DNA from: Megasphaera sp. UBA5897
Lineage (GTDB): Bacteria > Bacillota > Negativicutes > Veillonellales > Megasphaeraceae
DNA: 23,839 nucleotides
Direction: 5' to 3'
Assembly (NCBI GenBank): GCA_002431345.1
Contig: DJEN01000068.1
Coordinates: 1-23,839, forward strand
Notes under the pieces: generated by a model
What the model saw: the letters and a program-made list of their open reading frames with translations, nothing else
Told to the model about the DNA's origin: nothing
Databases searched by the model: none
Program-made: the position numbers and the translations under genes
Part shown: positions 7,029-12,873 of the stretch, in pieces
Layout: each line of letters opens with the position of its first letter
Position numbering within the stretch: position 1 is the stretch's first letter

Positions 7029-7496
7029 TTAGAACGCCCCCTGTGTATATGCCGGGCGCGGTGTTGATTGCGCCGGTGCTTTAGGTGTTGTATCTTTGTC
7101 ATAAAAGCGTTTTACGTCATTGTAGTCTTTGTTGTTGTACTTGCGGATACTTACTTCCATCCGGCCCGTAGCACCGATAAGCTGCCCCCAGGCGATGCGG
7201 AAATGACCATCACCGCGCTTCATCATGCCGAGTGCGCAGGCAAAATTAGTCAGCTGCCACTGGCTTTTAGAGTGCAAAAACAGGTTTTGGCGGATACGTC
7301 CTTTAGTGCCGTCCGGGGTTTGCACTTCATACGTAATCTTTGCCATGGGGCATGCCGGCATTTTATCACTGCCTTCAAAACGAGCCCGTTCAAAATCGAC
7401 AATTGTAAAATCATAATCTCCCGCTGGGACGGTTTGAAACGAGTCCTCTACTTCGGTATATTCATCATCCCAACTAAATGCGCGTTCTTCTACCAT
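7029..7496 (-). CDS. DUF669 family phage protein (probable ssDNA-binding role)
   Basis: The 155-aa protein has the DUF669 pattern: an acidic start ('FSWDDEYTEVEDSFQTVPAG'), a beta-rich core 'YDFTIVDFERARFEGSDKMP', the Cys-Pro step 'ACPMAKITYEV', and a low-complexity Pro/Thr tail ending in an aromatic residue (GAF). DUF669 proteins are nearly always encoded beside Sak4-like annealases and phage helicases. Beta-rich fold, flexible acidic or aromatic tail and neighbourhood are all reminiscent of SSB, so an ssDNA-binding role is a reasonable inference but is not shown here. There is a 12-bp gap to the Sak4-like gene upstream. Confidence 0.85.
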   Translation of the reverse strand: MVEERAFSWDDEYTEVEDSFQTVPAGDYDFTIVDFERARFEGSDKMPACPMAKITYEVQTPDGTKGRIRQNLFLHSKSQWQLTNFACALGMMKRGDGHFRIAWGQLIGATGRMEVSIRKYNNKDYNDVKRFYDKDTTPKAPAQSTPRPAYTQGAF

Positions 7497-7508
7497 AATA
7501 TTTACCTC

Positions 7509-8558
7509 CTAAAATGGTATTTCTTTCAATTCTTTGATAACTTTCAACATCTGCGGAAAAGCAGCCACAAGGCATCCCATAATAAAATCTGTAGGATAAT
7601 CCTGCAGCGGCATATCTGCCGGGAAATACCCTTTGTGAGCTACAGCCTGCTGGATATCCTGTGCCGTAACATGATTGGCTGCCATCAGGTCGGCTAATTC
7701 TTTGGGAATCCCATCATCCGCGGCCGGTACCGGTTTTACTGCAGGCTGTGGTGTTTCTTGGTTCTGAGATTCCGATTTAAACTCTGCCTGTTTCGTAGTC
7801 TTAGTCGGTGCTGGCTGCGGCGGTTCAGATAAGCCAATTGCCGGTATACAATGAGCAATCTGTCCGTAGTCAAAAGGCAGCTCTTCCGGAAGTCCATGGC
7901 GATTCTTGGCATCCCAGCAGGGATTATGAAGCGTATGCATGACCCGCTGGCCGCCGCTGACTTTCTTTTTGCCATCTTTCGAGGTGATGACAATTTCCTT
8001 GTAGTTAGCAAAGAGCACCATATCCGCCCATTCTTTTGCCAATGCGGCACACTGGTTTCCGGCTTTGTTGCCAAGTTTCAGCTCATAACGATCATATGCC
8101 CCTGTTTCTTCAGGAAGCTCGAACTTGCGAATGATACTATGCGCCGTGAGGACGACGTTCATACCCGCATCAATTAGGTCGGAAAGTCCGTCGAGCATCC
8201 GGCCGAACTCTTCCTTAACGTAGGTATACCCTTTCCCATACCCAAAATCTTCCACACTTGCTTTGCCATTTGCCTGGCAGACAGCTTCTTCACAGAGACG
8301 TTCGGCCCAGTCAGCTGTATCGATGACCAGTGTCTGATAATCCATGTGGTCGGCTTTCAGTTCTTTGATGTATTGCCGCAGCATCTGCCAGGATGTAGGC
8401 CGTGGCAGGCGGTCAACTTCCAGATGACCCGTGCTTCCTTCCGTATCGATGAATAAGGGACGCGGGAACTGGGAGGCAAAGGTAGACTTGCCGATTCCTT
8501 CCGGGCCGTAGATGATGACTTTTTGCGGTTTGACGATTTTTCCTGAAATAATCTTCAT
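7509..8558 (-). CDS. Sak4-like RecA-fold ATPase (AAA_24), recombination
   Basis: The protein has 349 aa. Walker A is GPEGIGKST (18-26), followed by 'PLFIDTEGSTGHLEVDRLP', a Walker B-like 'YQTLVIDTADWAERL' (about 75-90) and 'NVVLTAHSII' (sensor-like). This is the AAA_24 core of the Sak4 group of single-strand annealing proteins, a shortened RecA relative that pairs ssDNA in phage recombination. The C-terminal third (about 240-349) is a Pro/Gln/Glu-rich linker plus a small helical end. The combination with DUF669 and an SbcC-like ATPase forms a compact recombination module. Ribosome site and start at 8558 are normal; the gap to the SbcC-like gene is 15 bp. Confidence 0.85.
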   Translation of the reverse strand: MKIISGKIVKPQKVIIYGPEGIGKSTFASQFPRPLFIDTEGSTGHLEVDRLPRPTSWQMLRQYIKELKADHMDYQTLVIDTADWAERLCEEAVCQANGKASVEDFGYGKGYTYVKEEFGRMLDGLSDLIDAGMNVVLTAHSIIRKFELPEETGAYDRYELKLGNKAGNQCAALAKEWADMVLFANYKEIVITSKDGKKKVSGGQRVMHTLHNPCWDAKNRHGLPEELPFDYGQIAHCIPAIGLSEPPQPAPTKTTKQAEFKSESQNQETPQPAVKPVPAADDGIPKELADLMAANHVTAQDIQQAVAHKGYFPADMPLQDYPTDFIMGCLVAAFPQMLKVIKELKEIPF

Positions 8559-8573
8559 AATGCTTTCCCCTCT

Positions 8574-9881
8574 CTAGAAGGTGCCAGGCGTCCATTTCGG
8601 TGCCGGCGCTTCTGTTTCTTGCGTTTCTTGCGGTTGTGATTCATGTTTTACATAGCCGTCTTCAATAATGATGCTGCAGGTATCGTCTGTGCCGACGCGG
8701 GTAGCAATGACTTGCAGTCCTTCTTTTTCCAGCCATGTACCGAAGTCCCGCAGCGTTTCTGCATCCATCTGTTCCAGCTTGTCCATAAGAACAAAGCCGC
8801 AGTCCGGATTGAGTTTGCGAATAATAGCCGTAGCCACCTGCAGCTGTTCAGACCCGCTCATGCAGTCCCATTTCTGTCCTTTATATGCAAGTTCTCCATC
8901 TGTCACAGTCAGCTCCGGCAACGGCATATCTGCGGCATCTAACAATGCCAGTCGGTTTTTCTGGACCTCCTGTATTTGGCTGGACAAATCAGTATACTGA
9001 CCGCCAAGTTCATCGGCTTCAGTCTGGACACGCTGCTTTTCAGCATTAGCCCGGATTTTCGTATTGATGGCATCAACGTTGGCAATATCCTGTTCGAGTT
9101 CCGCCGTACTTTCATCTTGCCAGTTGACGGCTGCCATTTCAGCTTTAGTGATATTGTTCGTTATTTCCGTAAATTCATTAACCAATGCTTTCTTTTTAAG
9201 TTCCAGCTCATCAATCTCCTGGCTTAATTTTTCTTTATGTTCTTTCAGGCGTTCCAGCATTTGCCTATTGCGCTGATTTTCGATATTTTTCGCTAAAATA
9301 GCTTGCTGTCTCTGGATCAGTTCCGCTGCGCTGATTGGTTCTGCTGGGGTATCTGGATACCACGGCAATTCATCGGCGTGTTTTTTCTTGCGGTCTGCAA
9401 TACGGCCTACTTCTAAACGCTGGTTATAGAGCGATTTTTCTTCACGATCCAACGTACTTAGTTGGTCGCCAATACCGATAATCTGCAAAAGCGTTTCCGC
9501 TTTTTCTTTCGTGCTGGCTTCCATAAACTTCGGCAGGTCAAGAGCCAGTTTTTCAATAAAGCTGTCTAAGAGCTGTTGCCCGGCTTTCTGCCCGGACGGG
9601 TCGATGACATGGAGAGCCGAAGATTTTCCTTTGCGTTCCACAATCAAGCCATTGCTCAATTCAATATGAATAGATGGCGGGGCAGCACTGCCTTGACGCT
9701 GTGAGCCGGACGGTTTCAGCTTATTTCCGCCCAGTGCCCAAGCAATAGCGTCTAGCACGGATGTTTTTCCTTGCCCATTCCGTCCGCCGATGACAGTCAA
9801 GCCGTTTTCCGTTGGCGTCAACGTGACTGCCTTGATTCGCTTTACATTTTCTACTTCTAAACTTCTGATTTTTACTGACAT
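8574..9881 (-). CDS. SbcC/SMC-like ATPase (phage recombination)
   Basis: The protein has 435 aa. The N-terminal ABC-type head contains Walker A GGRNGQGKTS (32-41). The middle (about 160-290) is a coiled coil rich in Glu, Lys and Gln. The C-terminal head has the signature 'MSGSEQLQVATAII' and a Walker B-like 'GFVLMDKLEQMD'. It is much shorter than cellular SbcC or RecN because the coiled coil is short and no zinc hook (CxxC) is present. Related phage proteins act with nucleases or annealases in DNA end processing; no SbcD-like nuclease is visible in the window. The start ATG at 9881 has AAAGGAGC 5 bases ahead. Confidence 0.85.
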   Translation of the reverse strand: MSVKIRSLEVENVKRIKAVTLTPTENGLTVIGGRNGQGKTSVLDAIAWALGGNKLKPSGSQRQGSAAPPSIHIELSNGLIVERKGKSSALHVIDPSGQKAGQQLLDSFIEKLALDLPKFMEASTKEKAETLLQIIGIGDQLSTLDREEKSLYNQRLEVGRIADRKKKHADELPWYPDTPAEPISAAELIQRQQAILAKNIENQRNRQMLERLKEHKEKLSQEIDELELKKKALVNEFTEITNNITKAEMAAVNWQDESTAELEQDIANVDAINTKIRANAEKQRVQTEADELGGQYTDLSSQIQEVQKNRLALLDAADMPLPELTVTDGELAYKGQKWDCMSGSEQLQVATAIIRKLNPDCGFVLMDKLEQMDAETLRDFGTWLEKEGLQVIATRVGTDDTCSIIIEDGYVKHESQPQETQETEAPAPKWTPGTF

Positions 9882-9910
9882 ATAAAGCTCCTTTGTGATA
9901 CAATATCCAT

Positions 9911-9965
9911 GGTTATATATTTTTTGTGTTAGCCGTTACTTGCGCCAACAGGTAACGGCTTTTTT
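9911..9965 (+). ncRNA. putative short terminator-ended RNA, antisense to the recombination operon leader
   Basis: On the plus strand CTGACA (9875-9880), an 18-bp spacer and the extended -10 TGATACAAT (9896-9904) form a credible promoter. About 50 bp on, a terminator hairpin (AGCCGTTAC 9931-9939 / GTAACGGCT 9952-9960) is followed by six T. No plus-strand gene lies upstream, so the terminator needs another explanation; a 55-nt RNA fits. It would lie opposite the space between the 86-aa gene and the SbcC-like gene. The transcript is inferred; hairpin and promoter match are direct. Confidence 0.45.
9931..9965 (+). terminator. rho-independent terminator on the plus strand
   Basis: A 9-bp perfect stem (AGCCGTTAC / GTAACGGCT) with a 12-nt loop is followed by TTTTT on the plus strand. 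On the minus strand the stem is not followed by T, so it would not stop the lytic transcript. Confidence 0.7.
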
Positions 9966-9968
9966 CTA

Positions 9969-10229
9969 TTATTCTTTAAAAATAAGATAGTTTATTGCGG
10001 CTTTCAGATTTTCTTTTTCGCTGCTATCTAGTCGTTCGCATATTTCCCGCAGGATGCTCATTGCTGTAGCCTGCACTGCTATCGGATCTCCTTTAATCAG
10101 CGTCAGGCGTTTCTTTTCTGCTTTAGATACAACCGTAAAAATAACCGCGTCTGTTTCTTCCGGTTCTATGTATTTTTGTATTTTATCCATATATTCCTTG
10201 AGGATATTTATATCATCCTTGTCTATCAT
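9969..10229 (-). CDS. hypothetical phage protein, 86 aa
   Basis: A helical, charged protein with no transmembrane segment. It starts MIDKDDINILKEYMDKIQK and has a beta-like centre 'DAVIFTVVSKAEKKRLTLI' followed by two helices. I do not recognise a family. It lies between the LysM protein and the SbcC-like ATPase, and its stop codon is just beyond the plus-strand terminator. The start ATG at 10229 follows GGAGA. The 'GDPIAVQATAMSILREICER' helix pair is the most conserved-looking part. A regulatory or adaptor role would be a guess. Confidence 0.6.
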   Translation of the reverse strand: MIDKDDINILKEYMDKIQKYIEPEETDAVIFTVVSKAEKKRLTLIKGDPIAVQATAMSILREICERLDSSEKENLKAAINYLIFKE

Positions 10230-10241
10230 GTGTATCTCTCC

Positions 10242-10508
10242 TTATTTGCTGATTTTTAGCCGCATCCCTGGCTGAATGCCGTCTTGGCTAAGCTGATTAT
10301 CTTCTATAATTTTTGCTATCGTCTGCCGGACATCGTCTTCATCGGACGTATATCGCCCGGCGATGTCCCATAGCGTATCGCCTTCTTCGACGGTGTAGTA
10401 TGTGACTGCCGGTTCCGGCTTGTCTGCCTGCCCGACGTACACGCCGAGAGCCACGGCAACTGCAAACGCTGCGGCAATCAGCTTACCTCTGCCGTTTCTT
10501 CTTCTCAT
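10242..10508 (-). CDS. YneA-like membrane-anchored LysM protein
   Basis: The 88-aa protein has a basic N-terminus, one membrane segment or uncleaved signal (about residues 10-26, 'LIAAAFAVAVALGVYVG'), a short Pro/Glu stalk, and one LysM domain (about 37-87, opening 'YTVEEGDTLWDIAGRY' and closing 'IQPGMRLKISK'). LysM binds peptidoglycan. Size and order match YneA, the SOS-induced division inhibitor of Bacillus subtilis, which also joins one N-terminal helix to one LysM. In an induced phage operon it might delay host septation. It overlaps the HTH gene upstream by 4 bp. Alternatives are a lysis helper or an exclusion protein. Confidence 0.7.
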   Translation of the reverse strand: MRRRNGRGKLIAAAFAVAVALGVYVGQADKPEPAVTYYTVEEGDTLWDIAGRYTSDEDDVRQTIAKIIEDNQLSQDGIQPGMRLKISK

Positions 10509-10690
10509 GTTTCTTCACTTCCTTCCACAAAACTAATTAACTGATTTTTTGTACAGCGGACTGTGCGCCCATACCGGAACCCGATATCGTTGATAATCGA
10601 GTAGGACTGGTTCATGCCAATTCTTAAGAATTTGGCCACGTCTTTTGCCGTTAAGATTGGTGGCAATCCCTTATAAATGTCTTGATTCAT
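10505..10690 (-). CDS. excisionase-like HTH protein (HTH_17/MerR type)
   Basis: A small 61-aa DNA-binding protein with 'LTAKDVAKFLRIGMNQSYSI' as its first helix-turn-helix and a basic wing 'GFRYGRTVRCTKNQL', typical of excisionase-family HTH_17 proteins that bend DNA at attachment sites or act as small regulators. The start ATG at 10690 has AAAGGAG about 7 bases ahead. It is first in the leftward block that faces away from the 166-aa gene, and its stop overlaps the LysM start. In temperate phages Xis steers integrase to excision; the integrase here is at 14.6-15.8 kb, so the pair would be separately controlled. It may also be a non-Xis regulator. Confidence 0.65.
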   Translation of the reverse strand: MNQDIYKGLPPILTAKDVAKFLRIGMNQSYSIINDIGFRYGRTVRCTKNQLISFVEGSEET

Positions 10691-10733
10691 ATCATCGCTC
10701 CTTTCTTTATATTTCTACTCTGCCACCCGCTCA

Positions 10734-10742
10734 TGCTATAAT
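10734..10742 (+). promoter_or_regulatory. extended -10 promoter for the 166-aa gene
   Basis: TGCTATAAT is a perfect extended -10 element on the plus strand, 24 bp before the ATG at 10766. There is no clear -35. The ten bases AATATCCATG from 10740 are identical to those at 9902-9911 that follow the -10 of the putative small RNA, which suggests duplicated promoters. Confidence 0.55.
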
Positions 10743-10765
10743 ATCCATGAAAGGCCGTGATAATT

Positions 10766-11266
10766 ATGACCAATGAACAATTGAATAAATTAGTTCAATT
10801 CATAGGCATTACTTCTAAATCTATGCTTGAAATTTCAGCCGCATTTCCTAATATATCGAAAGAAGACATTTTTAATGCGGTTAGTGGCAGAATGAGATAT
10901 TATTTAAATGATTCTTGTCAACCTTCTTTTTTAACTCGTATGGAATTAACCCCAGCACTTCCTATAGAACATCCGGATGAGGTTTTGTTATTTGCTGTTC
11001 CACCTAAAAACTATTCTCTCCATTATCAGATAAAAGATACTGATGTATTTAAATTATCTGAGTCCGGAAAAGATCGGCTGTACAATCTTCGGAAAGATGA
11101 ATCTTCTCAAAAACTGGCTAATAACAACTTACAAATAGCTAAAGAATCGCTTCGATTAGCCCGTGAAAGCGTCCAATATGCTCACAAGGCATATTGGACT
11201 TCTATCATTATTGGTGGAATATCTATCGCTATAGCATCAGCTTCTTTATGGCAAGGAATGCATTGA
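10766..11266 (+). CDS. C-terminally anchored protein of unknown function, antisense to the lytic operon
   Basis: The 166-aa protein has an N-terminal helical region that looks like a winged helix (residues about 5-40, starting 'LNKLVQFIGITSKSMLEISA'), a middle part with 'FKLSESGKDRLYNL' and a Lys/Ala/Leu-rich coiled segment. It ends in one hydrophobic C-terminal helix ('WTSIIIGGISIAIASASLW'), so it is probably tail-anchored facing the cytosol. I do not recognise a family. The ATG at 10766 is preferred; a GTG at 10757 would leave AAAGG only 2 bases away. It has its own promoter and stands opposite to the lytic genes, the usual sign of a lysogen-expressed accessory gene, perhaps for superinfection exclusion. 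It is AT-rich compared with the early genes. Confidence 0.65.
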   Translation: MTNEQLNKLVQFIGITSKSMLEISAAFPNISKEDIFNAVSGRMRYYLNDSCQPSFLTRMELTPALPIEHPDEVLLFAVPPKNYSLHYQIKDTDVFKLSESGKDRLYNLRKDESSQKLANNNLQIAKESLRLARESVQYAHKAYWTSIIIGGISIAIASASLWQGMH

Positions 11267-11378
11267 CCAAAAAAATTACAATAGAAATCGCCAATACAAT
11301 ATATGCCCTTGATTCCATCCTGCGTGTCTGTGTATATAACTCCGTTATATCTGCAAGCTTTTTCTTAAGGTCCGTCAT
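11229..11378 (-). CDS. 49-aa single-span membrane protein
   Basis: This frame was read by eye. It starts at ATG 11378 with GGGGGTG 6 bases upstream. The sequence opens MTDLKKKLADITELYTQTRR (coiled, charged) and then has one hydrophobic helix, 'AYIVLAISIVIFLVNAFLAI', with a basic end KKLML. It lies between the Cro-like gene and the excisionase-like gene on the lytic strand. Its end overlaps, tail to tail, the last 38 bp of the 166-aa gene. It resembles the short coiled-coil plus TM proteins found near immunity regions of phages, but no function can be assigned. Confidence 0.6.
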   Translation of the reverse strand: MTDLKKKLADITELYTQTRRMESRAYIVLAISIVIFLVNAFLAIKKLML

Positions 11379-11490
11379 TCGCTTCACCCCCTCTCTTCGC
11401 TTCCTTCTGCTTGTACCTCTCTACCAGCTCATAAAATAAATGATTTACCAATCCATTTACAGTTACGCCCTGTGCTTTGTTTTTAGAAAA
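11365..11490 (-). pseudogene. open-frame remnant without a start codon
   Basis: A minus-strand frame of 41 codons has no ATG or GTG. It reads '...KAQGVTVNGLVNHLFYEL' then 'VERYKQKEAKRGGE' and ends 14 bp inside the 49-aa gene. Its 5' end lies exactly in a repressor-operator-like sequence (11484-11497). It looks like the C-terminal half of a small phage protein cut off by a rearrangement. A TTG could also start a shorter peptide, so it may be expressed. Confidence 0.35.
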
Positions 11491-11529
11491 TTATCTATTT
11501 ATCTTTTATTTTATTTAGAAAATATTCTA
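11484..11529. promoter_or_regulatory. two distal repressor-operator-like sites
   Basis: TAGAAAATTATCTA (11484-11497, one mismatch to TAGAA-N4-TTCTA) and TAGAAAATATTCTA (11516-11529, matching it at all ten defined bases) lie 32 bp apart at the 3' end of the Cro-like gene, about 200 bp from the main cluster. The spacing matches that of the main cluster (28-34 bp). Confidence 0.6.
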
Positions 11530-11692
11530 ACTTTAAATTAAAAAAAATGGCTACTTTTTGTAAATTCTCTACGGTAGGACTTGATTGTTGCCATTTGGCA
11601 ATTGTCCCATTAGCAAAGCCAAGTGTTTGTTCTAGTTTGCGAATAGAAATTTTTTTAGAATCGCAAATACGTTTTATATTTTCATATATCAT
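11495..11692 (-). CDS. Cro-like XRE repressor
   Basis: The 65-aa protein is almost only a HTH_XRE domain, with the recognition helix in 'FANGTIAKWQQSSPTVEN'. The ATG at 11692 has GGGAGATG ahead; a TTG at 11710 would put the site inside the gene. The recognition segment is close to that of the divergent 127-aa repressor (NGTIAKW against NGSISKW), so both should bind the same TAGAA-N4-TTCTA operators. It is the first gene of the leftward lytic transcript, which is the position of Cro. It has no cleavage or oligomerisation domain. Control is through the operators at 11722-11827 and perhaps its own 3' end. Confidence 0.8.
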   Translation of the reverse strand: MIYENIKRICDSKKISIRKLEQTLGFANGTIAKWQQSSPTVENLQKVAIFFNLKLEYFLNKIKDK

Positions 11693-11710
11693 TTTCTCAT
11701 CTCCCGTCAA

Positions 11711-11739
11711 TTGACATTTTTTAGAAAATATTCTATTAT
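11711..11739 (+). promoter_or_regulatory. promoter of the immR-like repressor (lysogeny) operon
   Basis: TTGACA (11711-11716), 17-bp spacer, TATTAT (11734-11739). An operator, TAGAAAATATTCTA, fills the spacer (11722-11735). Transcription would start near 11746, giving a leader of about 100 nt before the ATG at 11846. Confidence 0.65.
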
Positions 11740-11827
11740 TAGGTTAGGAATACTATAGAAAACTTTCTACAGCCTTATTATATTAGAAAGCTTTCTACTT
11801 GTCAATATTTATTTAGAATATTTTCTA
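11722..11827. promoter_or_regulatory. four-operator switch region
   Basis: TAGAA-N4-TTCTA occurs at 11722-11735, 11756-11769, 11784-11797 (a perfect 14-bp palindrome) and 11814-11827. Centre spacings are 34, 28 and 30 bp, roughly three helical turns, so repressor dimers would lie on the same face. Sites 1 and 3 are inside promoter spacers, site 2 is at the start of both transcripts, and site 4 is next to the repressor gene. Confidence 0.8.
11777..11805 (-). promoter_or_regulatory. lytic (early leftward) promoter
   Basis: On the minus strand TTGACA (11805-11800), a 17-bp spacer and TATAAT (11782-11777) form a full consensus promoter. The spacer contains the perfect operator palindrome TAGAAAGCTTTCTA. 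Transcription would start near 11770 and run into the Cro-like gene. Confidence 0.75.
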
Positions 11828-11845
11828 TGCTAATGAGGTGTTTTT

Positions 11846-12229
11846 ATGGATATTGTTGATAGAATAAAAAAATTATGCGAAGAGAAAAAAATCAGCATAA
11901 TGCAGCTTGAACTTGAACTCGGTTTTTCAAACGGCTCTATATCAAAATGGAAAAAATCAAGCCCTAAAGTATCAAATCTTGAAAAGGTAGCACAATATTT
12001 TTCAGTTTCAATAGATTTTCTTTTGGGAAAATCTACTACTAAGATGCATCTATCGCAATCTCCAACAGGCTACTACACCGACCCGGAAACGGCAGAAATG
12101 GCCGAAAAGTTGCGTATTGACCCAGATATGAAAGTACTATTTTCGGCAGCTAAGGATTTAACTCCTGAAGAAATGCAACAGGCTGCTGATTATGTAAATT
12201 ACTTAAAAATGAAGGGACGCAATAAGTGA
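11846..12229 (+). CDS. ImmR/CI-type XRE repressor
   Basis: The 127-aa protein has an N-terminal HTH_XRE domain (about residues 1-62; recognition segment 'FSNGSISKWKKSSPKVSN') and a short C-terminal helical domain ('LRIDPDMKVLFSAAKDLTPE' ending in basic GRNK). The length equals ImmR of ICEBs1-like elements, and the gene is followed with a 4-bp overlap by an ImmA-like protease. This suggests that induction works by ImmA cleavage of the repressor and not by RecA-stimulated self-cleavage, since it has no S24 domain. It should repress the lytic promoter and regulate its own promoter through the four operators. The start ATG at 11846 has AGGTG 6-8 bases ahead (GAGGTGTTTTT). Confidence 0.8.
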   Translation: MDIVDRIKKLCEEKKISIMQLELELGFSNGSISKWKKSSPKVSNLEKVAQYFSVSIDFLLGKSTTKMHLSQSPTGYYTDPETAEMAEKLRIDPDMKVLFSAAKDLTPEEMQQAADYVNYLKMKGRNK

Positions 12230-12495
12230 ATATAAATATCGTCATAACCCACCTGACGCCGCACGTAAAAGCCATGACCACACCCAATGATGATGGCACC
12301 TATACAATTATCGTAAATGACCATTTATCCCGTGAAGAAGCTATCAAGGAAATTGTCCACGAATTGACACACATCGAAGGCAATGATTTCTCCGCCGAAA
12401 CCCAAGCAACGCTGCTGGAAGAAATGGTCCGCCGGAACACCGATAGCTGCGATGTAGGCAAATTCAATTTTTTCTACCATTATGTGAGTGCATAA
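12226..12495 (+). CDS. ImmA-like metallopeptidase, short
   Basis: The 89-aa protein carries the zinc-protease motif 'IVHELTHIEGNDF' with His45, Glu46 and His49 (HExxH). It starts at GTG 12226, overlapping the repressor stop by 4 bp. ImmA proteins (DUF955/IrrE type) cleave their partner repressor after DNA damage or signalling and are usually 130-180 aa long. This one is roughly half that length, holding little more than the HExxH region and a short helical tail ending FFYHYVSA. It is intact as a frame; reduced or altered activity is possible. The final 15 bases are repeated 1.5 kb downstream at 13985-13999. Confidence 0.7.
   Translation: MNINIVITHLTPHVKAMTTPNDDGTYTIIVNDHLSREEAIKEIVHELTHIEGNDFSAETQATLLEEMVRRNTDSCDVGKFNFFYHYVSA
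12480..12494 (+). repeat. 15-bp direct repeat, copy 1
   Basis: TTATGTGAGTGCATA forms the end of the ImmA-like gene (YVSA and the first two bases of the stop). The identical sequence recurs at 13985-13999, just before the antitoxin/doc pair. Confidence 0.8.
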
Positions 12496-12503
12496 ATTTT
12501 AAA

Positions 12504-12532
12504 TTGTTTTATTTTTATTATCTCAATATATT
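12504..12532 (+). promoter_or_regulatory. candidate promoter of the toxin-antitoxin pair
   Basis: TTGTTT (12504-12509), 17-bp spacer, TATATT (12527-12532). The predicted start near 12539 leaves little room before the ribosome site, so it may be only part of the story. Confidence 0.35.
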
Positions 12533-12550
12533 ACAAAGGTGGTGAATTTT

Positions 12551-12868
12551 TTGATTAATATCGAAACGTTGCGCCGCTATTTCGCCGCTGATGCCGTATA
12601 TGTGACACAGCATACGGCTAAACGATTTCGTGAACGCGGCATTCGTATGAAAGATATAAAAACAGCCATTGCAGGTGGACGTATTATTGAACAATACGAA
12701 AATGATACGCCATTTCCCAGCTGTTTAATATGCGGCCCTAGTACTTCAGAAAACGCACTTCATGTTGTTGTCAGTGACGAAGGTTCGGCTTCCAGTATTA
12801 TTACATGTTATTTCCCGGATCCAAATCTTTGGGATAATAATTTTACTATTCGTAAAAAGGAAGGATGA
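12551..12868 (+). CDS. DUF4258 protein, probable toxin of a type II toxin-antitoxin pair
   Basis: The 105-aa protein starts at TTG 12551, which has AAGGTGG about 7 bases upstream; the longer GTG start at 12539 overlaps that site. The motif 'VTQHTAKRFRERGI' followed by 'MKDIKTAIAGGRIIEQY' and 'DPFPSCLICG'-like beta strands is the DUF4258 pattern, a small RelE/BrnT-like RNase fold. His and Arg residues in the first helix are the candidate active or RNA-binding site. The next gene is a YgiT-type zinc-finger protein, and a toxin-first order with such a partner is known from the MqsRA type. The toxic activity is inferred from family and context. Confidence 0.7.
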   Translation: MINIETLRRYFAADAVYVTQHTAKRFRERGIRMKDIKTAIAGGRIIEQYENDTPFPSCLICGPSTSENALHVVVSDEGSASSIITCYFPDPNLWDNNFTIRKKEG

Positions 12869-12873
12869 TATAT

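Noticed and set aside
7068..7697. Plus-strand open frame of 209 codons across DUF669 and the Sak4-like gene end.
   Set aside because: It covers two genes of the other strand with no domain or ribosome site.
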